Positions 41,655 through 49,135 of a DNA stretch of 49,135 nt are shown piece by piece (the first letter of the stretch is position 1; each line of letters starts with the position of its first letter). The stretch is from Phaeoceros laevis (lineage: Eukaryota; Anthocerotophyta; Anthocerotopsida; Notothyladales). Below the pieces are notes generated by a model. It did no database searches, was not told the origin of the DNA, and saw only the letters and a program-made list of their open reading frames with translations. The translations under genes were made by a program, and so were the position numbers. The stretch covers positions 1-49,135 of the forward strand of contig JBNGIQ010008968.1 of assembly GCA_049999765.1 (NCBI GenBank). The letters are read 5' to 3'.

Positions 41655-44600
41655 TCAAAAGGACTCACTACCCACAGACTCAAACTCGTTCCCCTGTTCT
41701 GGTACTTCTGCTTCCTCAAACCTCTGATGATAAAGCTTTAACCTTTCGCCGTTCACCCGAGTCTCTAGTTCCTCTCCTTGTAAAGTGGTTAGCAAAAAGG
41801 ACCCGTTTCCAAAGACCTCTTTAACCATATACGGACCTAACCACCTGACTCTGAATTTCCCTGGAAACTTCTTGTACCGACTATCAAACAGCAATACTAA
41901 ATCACCTACCCTAAACTGCTTCCGTACCCGAAGCTTCGCATCATGCCACTGTTTCCTTCTCCTCTGAATGAGCTCTCTGTTCTGCAACGCTAGTCTTCTA
42001 TGTTTATCCAACTCTTCCAATTGCAGTAGTCTTCTTTCTCGAGATCCATCCTCATCCAACCGAGCTGATACTGCTACTCGTAAACTTTCGATTTCCAGCT
42101 CTATTGGCAGTGTTGCCTCGATCCCATACACCAAGCTAAAAGGAGTGTGCTTAGTGGTCACCTTGTAACAGGTTCTGTAAGCCCATAATGCATGGAACAG
42201 ATGTTGATCCCAAGCTGACCTGTTTCCTTCCAACACCTGGTTCTTTATAATCCTGCTTAACGTCTTGTTGGAGCTCTCCGCCTGTCCATTAGCCTTCGGG
42301 TGGTAAGGGGTGCTTTTCCTGTGAGTGATCTTGTAACGGGTGGTAAGTGCTGTGATGGTATCATTTAAAAAGTGCGTACCCCTATCACTAACTAATTCTA
42401 GTGGGCATCCAAACCGGGTGATAATGTTCTCATATAAAAACTTAGCGGTACTCTGTGCATTATCCTCTCTTACCGCTCGTGCTTCTGCCCACTTGGTGAC
42501 ATAGTCTGTACCCGTGATGATATAAGTGTACTGCCCATGCTTGGATCTAGGAGTGATGGGCCCAACATAATCTATCCCCCACTTCTCAAAAGGTGCAAGA
42601 GGAAGGACTGGTGTTAAAGGCATTGCGTGATGAAAATCCCCAGGTCTACCCACCCTCTGACAAGTGTCACACGTCTTAACATACCGATGAGAGTCCTTGA
42701 ACAGTGTTGGCCACCAGTAGCCGGCTGTGAGGACCTTCCTTGCCGTGCTATCTCCGGCAAAATGACCTCCACATGCGTCATCATGACATCCCCGTAACAC
42801 CGTGGGTACCTCTTGGGCTGTCACACACCTCCTGAGAACTCCGTCGCTCCCCAATTTATAGAGGACTGCATCCAAGATAGTATACGGTGCCGCCTTAAAC
42901 GCTAATCGCTGCTTCTGCTGCTTAGTGAAGCTCTCCGGAAAGGTCTTGGTCTGAAGGAACTCGATGACATCGTCGTACCACGGGGATTGGATAGCCACCG
43001 CGAACAAGTTGGCATCTGGAAACTCATCATCCACCGGTGTTGCCGCAGGGTTATCCTCCTTGATTCGCGAAAGGTGGTCAGCGTTCTGGTGAGCTTTCCC
43101 AGGTCTCACTACCACCGTAAACTTGAATTCTTGAAACAAGAGCATCCATCTCGCTAATCTCCCTGTCAGTTCTGGTTTATTCACCATGTACTTTAAGGCA
43201 TCATGATCAGTGTGGAAAACAAAGGCATAACCCAAGAGATAATGTCGGAACTTCTGTAGTGAAAAGACCATGCCCAAAGCTTCTCTCTCTGTTGTGGTGT
43301 AGTTACGCTCTGCCCCAGACAGCTGTCTACTGGCAAAGTAAATGGGATGGTCCCGCTTATCCTGATCGAACTGACTCAAGACGCTACCCAACGCAAAAGC
43401 CGAAGCATCAGTATAAACATGAAACTCCTTGGCCCAATCTGGTGGTATGAGGACTGGGGCTGTGCTCAGGGCTACTTTCAAGGCTTCAAATGCAACTTGG
43501 CATTCTTCTGTCCACAGAAACTCATCTACCTTCTTAGTAAGCGCTGTCAAAGGCATGGCTATCACTGCATAACCCTTAATGAACCGCCTGTAGTACCCTG
43601 TATGACCCAGGAAGGATTTGACCCCTGTAATATCAACTGGTGTAGTCAAGGATACAATTACCTTTACTTTGCTAGGGTCCACCGCGATGCCGTCCCTGGA
43701 GACTATGTGCCCTAGTAGGACACCTTGTCGCACGCCAAATTTGCACTTCTCAGGATTGAGCGAAATGCCGTACTCCATGCATTTCTCAAAGCATTTCCGC
43801 AAACACACCAGATGTTGTTTCACTGAGCTGTGGACTGAAAAGTCGTCCAAGAAGATCTCCATAAAGTCTCGCAGGAAAGCTTGAAAAGCTACCGTCATCA
43901 GCCTCTGGAAAGTGGCTGGGGCGTTGCATAGGCCGAAGGGCATGACAATGTAGGCAAAAGTGCCCCAATCTGTCGTGAAAGTTGTCTTCGCCTGATCCTC
44001 CTCCGCAATCTTGATCTGATTGTAACCTGAAAACCCATCCAAAAACGAGTACATTTCCTTCCCAGCTACGGCATCTAGAATGTTGTCAGTAAAAGGAAGG
44101 GGAAAGTGATCCTTTTGGGTTGCAGCGTTCAACTTCCTAAAGTCTTGACATATTCTCAGTTTGCCATTCTTCTTGAGCACTATGACTATTGGCGAAACCC
44201 ACTGACTATTCAAAATTGGATAGATGAACCCTGCATCCAGCAACTTAAGTAAGTCTTCCTTAACTAACAAGGAATACTTAGGGTTCAACCTGTACTGTCT
44301 CTGGCGGACTGGCTTAGCATTAGGCTCTAACAAAATCCGGTGCTCACAGACCTCTCTTGGGACACCTCGCAAGTCCTTGTAAGACCATGCAAAAACAGCT
44401 TTGTATTTACGTACCAGTCTCACAAACTTACGCATGAACCGCCTCCTCCCAGTCTTCTGGACAAGCACGTACTTCGGCTCACGCTTGGTTCCCAAGTTTA
44501 CCTTGTAGTAAACCTCCTCACCTTCGATTATGGTCGGGGGTGCCTCCACTCCAGGTGGCAAGGCCACGTCATCCTCCTGTCTCTCTTCGTCCTCCTCCGA

Positions 44601-47600
44601 ATTACTGTCCGGCTCACTATCCGTAGTGTCTACCTCTCTTGGATTGTCTGCAAGGTCCCCTATGACCTCTTCCTCCTTAGAGTTGGCATCTTGAGCCCCC
44701 TCTTCCTCAGAATCCATGGCATCCATTTCCTCTTCAGCGCTTCCTATACTCTCCTCTTCTGACGAATCGAAATCAGAAGCTTCTTCTACGTCCACTCCTT
44801 CCACCAGCAGGTTATGAACTTCCACCACTGTGGTTGTTGTGGACTGCTCACTCGCAAGCCACCTCGCGATGTCCTTGTCATCCGCCTCACGGTCCTCCCC
44901 CACATTCTGCAGTTGGTACTCCCCAGGACCAACCGTTGTCCAACGGAGTTGTATGGGTGGCTGGTGGAGATGTCCCACCATTGCAGTTGATGGATAGAGC
45001 TTACGGCTACCGCGTCGCACCGCCGCTGCTAAAGAAGTGTTACCCCCACTTGTGTATGGGTCCGTGTCATACCCGGAAGAGTACCCCGAGTAGGTCTCCT
45101 CCGCGCTCTCCCCTTGAGATGGCCGTGACTGATGACGCATGTTGAGCTTAAACCGCCTGCCGCCCTCCTGTCGCAAGGACAAGGTACCCTTCCTCCAATC
45201 CGTAATGGCATGAACTTGGTAAAGCCAAGGTCGGCCTAAAAGAATAGGCCAAGAAGAAGGCGACTGGGACTTCAGTAGAACGTAGTCCACCTTGTATAGA
45301 GCATCCCCAACAAGCGTTGGAATGTTGAGCAGCACCCCTTCAGGCTTCACCGGGGCTTGGTTCGCCATCTTGAGCAACATGTTAACTCGAACTCGGTGGC
45401 GCTCTAACCCCAACTTCTCGAAAGTGTCATAGCTCATCAAATTGACACCGGCGCCGCCATCCAACTGCGCATACCGGATGTCTGTTTCCCCTATTCGAAT
45501 AGGAATCTGTGCTGGCCCGGGGTCTGGTGCCATGCGGCCAACATCAAGCACCACTTGTTGTCCAGCCTTCAGACGCTTCCTTGTGAGAGAACCGAGAATC
45601 TCTTTCCTGCAATCTGGAGCTAAGGCCAACAACTGCCGTAAAGTGATATTGGGTTTCAAAGTATCCATATCATTAAGCACTTTATAGGGTGTGACCCCTG
45701 TTACAATCTCTAACTCTACCAAACCACGAGGTGTCCGCTTAACTCGAAAACGGGTGTTACGATTAGAAACCCCTTTAGGCTCAACCACTGGCTTATGGAA
45801 AGACTCATCTTGGGCGGGGAGTGACTTACCAACTTCTGTCGCTCGAGGGTAAAGGGTTTTGGGGAACACCTTGGACGGAGGCGGAATAGGAGGGGTCGGA
45901 CCGTTGTCCTTTGCTGCTCCCCGCTTCTTGAACTGCACTCTCGTAGGTCGTAAGCTACGATGATCAATAGGGGTCTGGTCACTGTCTGTAGTATTCGGGG
46001 CCACCTCTTCATGCAGATTCTCAATATGAGGTACGGTGGCAGCTGGGGTGCAAGTGGGCACCGTGGCAACTTCCGTGTGATCCAGTGGCTCGAGATGCAC
46101 CCACCCCACATTAAGATGAGCAGGGCCTTTCTGGCGAGGGTCCGGCAGAGAAGGGACCCCGGCTTGCTGCAAGTTAGGTTTGGCTTCCTGAGGCAGAACC
46201 TTCATTGTGACATTAGCATAAGGGCAGTATTGAGCCTTATGATCAGGTTGGTTACAAAGTTGGCACTTAATTAAAGGAACATAGCCTACCTCGGGCCGAG
46301 CATTCGGGCATTCATAAGAATGGTGGCCTACCTCGCCACACCTGTAGCACTTATCAAACTCACGTGGAATGGTGTAAGGGTTGTAACCTCCAGAGGCAGG
46401 GCGGCCATAGTTGGGACGTCCTCGGCCGCTGTTGAAACTGGGGTAGTAATTCCCCCCAGCAAACTGTCGTTGAGGGCCATTTCTCCAGCGATCCAGTCGT
46501 GGAGCGCTGTTATCAGCCACATTCACAGGAACAGCTTCCACCGCACCTGCCTGACGGCGGTTTGCCTCGCCCAAAAACTTATCACGCAATCCCCAGCATT
46601 GGTCATAGGTGTGGCCACGGCGATGACAGAAGGTACAAGTGTCCGTCGTTGGCGCCTTTGGTTCACTGCGGCTGGCTCCACGACTGCCCGCCGGTCGAGA
46701 GGGACACTGGGCCGCTACATGGCCCTTCCCGGTGCAAATTGGGCACCACTGCTCTGTAGAGCTCTGGCCGCCTTTCTTGGAGTCCGCCACCTGTATCGAA
46801 AGTTTGTGGAGCTGACTAGTAATCTGCTCGAGCTGTTGCTGCTGGGGGTTGGCCGCAGGCTGCTGCAAGGCTGCTGCCACACTCGGTAAATAAAACAAGT
46901 TATTAGGGTCGGCAGCAACAGGTGTGGAAAGAGCGGGTGAGGGTATAACTGGGCCGGGCAAGCCTGTGGAGGGGGTGACGCCGGTTGTGGCATGCACAAT
47001 CCGCTCGTACATTTCTCCCGTATCCTTCACCGCATCCATGTCACGAGGAGCCCTGGTCATGACAAACCCCCGGAAGTCCAAGCGTAACCCTTGGATGAAT
47101 CTATCCTTGGCGATGTCGCCGGGCATCTCGTTAGCTAGGATCTTGCTCATGTAGTCCTCGAATCGACTCAAGTAAGCCTTAAAAGATTCGCCTGGGAGTT
47201 GAGTGGCGTTCAGCACATTGGCCTTCATTCGGTCGACCAAATCGGCAGGTCTGTACTTCGCAATAAATGCCGTTCGGCAGGCTCCCCAATCTGCAAAAGC
47301 TGCTGCAGTGTTGGTTTTGTTAAACCAGTTAGCTGCCTTGCCGCGCAGAGACAGGGGAAAATTAAGAACATGCTCCCCTTGAGGAACCTGGTTGTAAGTA
47401 CAGATGTTCTCAAACATTGCGGCATGCAATTCTGGATCTTCAAATAACTCATCCTTGCCAGTAAAAACGGGATAGGGGATGGTAGTCCTTACTACTTGCG
47501 CCATGGCTTTGATAGCCCTCCGAGACACGTACCGGAAAAGTGTGTGAGCTGGTGGGTAAGGAGGTGGGGTGGGTACAGCTGAAACTGTCACTGCTGCAAA

Positions 47601-48059
47601 TGCGGTTGGCACTGGTACGGTTGGGGACGATTGCGCGCTGGAGGAACTGCTTCCAGTGCCGTGACTATCCTCTGAAGTCCTGTGCAATTCAAAACCAGGT
47701 GAGTCAGGATCAGGCAAAGTGAACTCGGCTACCTGGATGGTTGAAGGTGCCGCAGGGGTAGCCTCTAGGCTTGGAGGAGTTGACGGATAGCCATCAGAAA
47801 GGTCGCTCTCATCACTGTCCTGGTCGCTCCCTGCTGCTGCTTGCGGAAGTCTCAAGGGGTTGAGTACTCCTGTGAAATCTTCAGGCGGTGTCGCCGCACC
47901 TGTGCTTGCTTGATTCCTAGAGTCAATGCGGGCTTGGCGAGCCAAGCGCTGTTGGGTACGTAGCTCTCGCAATGCAAGTTTATCGCCAAACAAGTTGCGA
48001 TGCGCCAGTACGGAGAACCAGAATAACACACAAGGAACCAATAAAAGTCGTATATACAA
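41655..48059 (-). CDS. gag-pol: Gag-pol polyprotein of Ty3/gypsy element
   Basis: One frame of about 2134 codons. Gag with the retrotransposon-gag core (WFNKTNTAAAFADWG, about residues 245-260), then four CCHC zinc knuckles at about residues 439, 475, 570 and 598 (the fourth is CQLCNQPDHKAQYC). Aspartic protease at about 866 (LDGGAGVNLMS). A very acidic Glu/Asp/Ser spacer at about 1100-1165. Reverse transcriptase with FLDDFSVHS near 1403. RNase H with YTDAS near 1549. Integrase with HHCC (about 1763-1800), catalytic Asp in GIDYVGP (about 1828), Asp in SDRGTHF (about 1893) and Glu in GQAESSN (about 1927), then a GPY-like RWLGPYMVKEVF. The frame opens at a TTG; the first well-placed ATG is at 47504 (MAQVVRTTIPYPVF), just before the gag core, so upstream codons may not be translated. 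Gag and pol share one frame without a visible frameshift. Confidence 0.93.
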   Translation of the reverse strand: MYIRLLLVPCVLFWFSVLAHRNLFGDKLALRELRTQQRLARQARIDSRNQASTGAATPPEDFTGVLNPLRLPQAAAGSDQDSDESDLSDGYPSTPPSLEATPAAPSTIQVAEFTLPDPDSPGFELHRTSEDSHGTGSSSSSAQSSPTVPVPTAFAAVTVSAVPTPPPYPPAHTLFRYVSRRAIKAMAQVVRTTIPYPVFTGKDELFEDPELHAAMFENICTYNQVPQGEHVLNFPLSLRGKAANWFNKTNTAAAFADWGACRTAFIAKYRPADLVDRMKANVLNATQLPGESFKAYLSRFEDYMSKILANEMPGDIAKDRFIQGLRLDFRGFVMTRAPRDMDAVKDTGEMYERIVHATTGVTPSTGLPGPVIPSPALSTPVAADPNNLFYLPSVAAALQQPAANPQQQQLEQITSQLHKLSIQVADSKKGGQSSTEQWCPICTGKGHVAAQCPSRPAGSRGASRSEPKAPTTDTCTFCHRRGHTYDQCWGLRDKFLGEANRRQAGAVEAVPVNVADNSAPRLDRWRNGPQRQFAGGNYYPSFNSGRGRPNYGRPASGGYNPYTIPREFDKCYRCGEVGHHSYECPNARPEVGYVPLIKCQLCNQPDHKAQYCPYANVTMKVLPQEAKPNLQQAGVPSLPDPRQKGPAHLNVGWVHLEPLDHTEVATVPTCTPAATVPHIENLHEEVAPNTTDSDQTPIDHRSLRPTRVQFKKRGAAKDNGPTPPIPPPSKVFPKTLYPRATEVGKSLPAQDESFHKPVVEPKGVSNRNTRFRVKRTPRGLVELEIVTGVTPYKVLNDMDTLKPNITLRQLLALAPDCRKEILGSLTRKRLKAGQQVVLDVGRMAPDPGPAQIPIRIGETDIRYAQLDGGAGVNLMSYDTFEKLGLERHRVRVNMLLKMANQAPVKPEGVLLNIPTLVGDALYKVDYVLLKSQSPSSWPILLGRPWLYQVHAITDWRKGTLSLRQEGGRRFKLNMRHQSRPSQGESAEETYSGYSSGYDTDPYTSGGNTSLAAAVRRGSRKLYPSTAMVGHLHQPPIQLRWTTVGPGEYQLQNVGEDREADDKDIARWLASEQSTTTTVVEVHNLLVEGVDVEEASDFDSSEEESIGSAEEEMDAMDSEEEGAQDANSKEEEVIGDLADNPREVDTTDSEPDSNSEEDEERQEDDVALPPGVEAPPTIIEGEEVYYKVNLGTKREPKYVLVQKTGRRRFMRKFVRLVRKYKAVFAWSYKDLRGVPREVCEHRILLEPNAKPVRQRQYRLNPKYSLLVKEDLLKLLDAGFIYPILNSQWVSPIVIVLKKNGKLRICQDFRKLNAATQKDHFPLPFTDNILDAVAGKEMYSFLDGFSGYNQIKIAEEDQAKTTFTTDWGTFAYIVMPFGLCNAPATFQRLMTVAFQAFLRDFMEIFLDDFSVHSSVKQHLVCLRKCFEKCMEYGISLNPEKCKFGVRQGVLLGHIVSRDGIAVDPSKVKVIVSLTTPVDITGVKSFLGHTGYYRRFIKGYAVIAMPLTALTKKVDEFLWTEECQVAFEALKVALSTAPVLIPPDWAKEFHVYTDASAFALGSVLSQFDQDKRDHPIYFASRQLSGAERNYTTTEREALGMVFSLQKFRHYLLGYAFVFHTDHDALKYMVNKPELTGRLARWMLLFQEFKFTVVVRPGKAHQNADHLSRIKEDNPAATPVDDEFPDANLFAVAIQSPWYDDVIEFLQTKTFPESFTKQQKQRLAFKAAPYTILDAVLYKLGSDGVLRRCVTAQEVPTVLRGCHDDACGGHFAGDSTARKVLTAGYWWPTLFKDSHRYVKTCDTCQRVGRPGDFHHAMPLTPVLPLAPFEKWGIDYVGPITPRSKHGQYTYIITGTDYVTKWAEARAVREDNAQSTAKFLYENIITRFGCPLELVSDRGTHFLNDTITALTTRYKITHRKSTPYHPKANGQAESSNKTLSRIIKNQVLEGNRSAWDQHLFHALWAYRTCYKVTTKHTPFSLVYGIEATLPIELEIESLRVAVSARLDEDGSRERRLLQLEELDKHRRLALQNRELIQRRRKQWHDAKLRVRKQFRVGDLVLLFDSRYKKFPGKFRVRWLGPYMVKEVFGNGSFLLTTLQGEELETRVNGERLKLYHQRFEEAEVPEQGNEFESVGSESF

Positions 48060-49067
48060 TTAAATTTAGGCAGCAGAATATTACCCAGAGTCAGGCTCTC
48101 GCTCCCGCAGGAGATCGAGGCGATTAGTTAAGTCTGCCTTGCGAATCATAATGGAGAAGTTAGGCTGTACTCTCGCTCTGGAGAATCGTCCGATTTGCCA
48201 TGTTCATCAATAGCCACTAACCTGCACCTTGTGAAGATGGTGGAAATACCCTAGTTGGCCGAGTGTCGTCCCTTGGGATGTTACTATCGCTTTCCTCCAG
48301 ATCACGTTCAAGCACAGACTTGGTTGCGGTGGAAGCTTCAATCCTTGCTTGCCGCTCTCGCCTAGCTTCAATCCTCGCTTGCCTCTCCTGTCTTTGCTTT
48401 GCAGTTGCAATTGATGATCCTCTTGGTATTCTTCATCTCAACTCTTAAATCCATCACAATATTCAACATCTATCATTAGAACGTGAAATTCACACTCGTT
48501 CTTGCATCCATTCCACATAGAATTCTTTTCTTTACTTTGAAAAAGGTTCACACATCATTCATCAAACCAGAACCAGAACAGATAAAGAAAAGCTTTATGT
48601 TTTGAACACATGACAATATGATCTCTTCCAACTTGGAGTAAAAGATGTAGATTGACTTTCTCCTCTTCCTCCTCCTTCACGCTTCCCTTTTTTTTTCTTT
48701 CTATTTCTCGTTCTATCTCCCTTCTTTTATTTCACTCATTCCAATTCCTTATTTCATTTTCCTCCCTCACCTATTTGCTTTTCTTTCTCATTCCTATTCA
48801 TCCTTCTCTTCCTTTGTAATTTCTTTGCTTCCTTTTCCTGAGTGTTCCATTTTGCTCTATTTTTTTTCATTCCGTTTTTCTTTCTTTTTCTCTGCTTAGT
48901 CTTCTATTTCCTAATCTCTTAGTTCCTCTCACTTATAATTTCCTTCACCTTATTCCATCTTTTCTTTTTTTTTCCTTTTTCTCTTCTCACTAATAAAAGT
49001 TCACTACTTCACACGATAGGCATGCACATTGCATAGTCAATCTATGATTGCATGTCTTATAAGCGAA
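48060..49067 (-). other. Leader of retrotransposon with long polypurine/polypyrimidine tract
   Basis: Between primer-binding site and gag. From about 48650 to 48990 the plus strand is dominated by C and T (CTTTCTTTTTCTCT-like runs), so the element RNA is purine-rich here. No frame of note. Confidence 0.6.
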
Positions 49068-49085
49068 TCCCCGGCAACGGCGCCA
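49068..49085 (-). promoter_or_regulatory. Primer-binding site, tRNA-Asp
   Basis: On the minus strand TGGCGCCGTTGCCGGGGA follows the LTR after three T. It is complementary over 18 bases to the 3' end of plant tRNA-Asp (CCCCGGCAACGGCGCCA). Confidence 0.9.
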
Positions 49086-49088
49086 AAA

Positions 49089-49135
49089 TGTAGAGTAAGG
49101 GTAAGTACTCCAAGATGTCGAACACAAGGATTCGC
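49089..49135 (-). repeat. 5' LTR, last 47 bp only
   Basis: Identical to 40533-40579. It is cut by the window edge. Confidence 0.92.

Larger units (their letters stand above)
40533..49135 (-). mobile_element. Ty3/gypsy LTR retrotransposon, non-chromovirus (Athila/Tat-like)
   Basis: Order on the minus strand: 5' LTR (only its last 47 bp, 49135-49089), TTT spacer, primer-binding site, about 1 kb leader, gag-pol frame, polypurine region and 3' LTR. The domain order protease, RT, RNase H, integrase is that of Ty3/gypsy. There is no chromodomain, and the primer tRNA is Asp, both fitting Athila/Tat-like elements. The visible 47 bp of the two LTRs are identical and the long frame is open, so insertion is recent. 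The element runs past the right edge. Confidence 0.93.

Noticed and set aside
49068-49085. tRNA-Asp gene fragment
   Set aside because: Only the 18-nt 3' end is present, directly beside an LTR end, so it is a retroelement primer-binding site.

Overview
The window looks like nuclear DNA of a non-seed land plant: a fern, a non-Selaginella lycophyte or a hornwort. The main reasons are two long, mostly intronless PLS-type pentatricopeptide repeat (PPR) proteins with DYW deaminase-like C-termini ending in unusual tripeptides, polyphenol oxidases with a secretory signal peptide, an MEP/AMT2-type ammonium transporter, short GT-AG introns of about 60 to 250 bp, and a Ty3/gypsy element primed by tRNA-Asp. 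The species cannot be fixed from the sequence alone.

Left part (1-25 kb) is gene-bearing and mostly intact: a SWIM zinc-finger protein fragment (210-1163); a 12-exon-or-more PLP-dependent cysteine synthase of bacterial/fungal type (about 3.1-5.6 kb); an ammonium transporter on the minus strand (6735-8447, four exons); a secreted proline-rich lipid-transfer-like protein (11130-11714, minus); a PPR-DYW protein (12081-14414, minus) divergent from an eight-exon DUF3429/TMEM69-like membrane protein (15585-17377); a possible MBD-like small protein (17792-18424); a decayed C-terminal PPR-DYW copy (19014-20557, minus); and its likely parent, a 1076-residue PPR-DYW protein with near-identical internal repeats (21703-24933).

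Middle part (25-40 kb) is a gene graveyard. It holds broken copies of a Raf-like kinase, a cytochrome P450, two polyphenol oxidases, an ASH2-like SPRY protein and a sorbitol dehydrogenase. Those whose intron positions can be checked still carry introns, so they are decayed DNA duplicates and not retrocopies. One polyphenol oxidase (29389-31312) is intact. Mobile DNA is interspersed: a pogo/Tigger-type element with TA target sites (31789-32904), a related MITE-like piece (37262-37667), a small dispersed family with (TAC)n ends, and a perfect 78-bp palindrome.

Right part (40.5-49.1 kb) is one nearly complete, apparently young Ty3/gypsy retrotransposon on the minus strand with an open 2134-codon gag-pol frame.

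Three N gaps are flanked by exact direct duplications. Two of these are exactly 47 bp, and exactly 47 bp of LTR is visible at the right edge. The duplications are therefore best read as assembly artefacts, and the window may be a whole scaffold. The genes do not form one pathway; apart from PPR duplication and polyphenol oxidase clustering, neighbours look unrelated.
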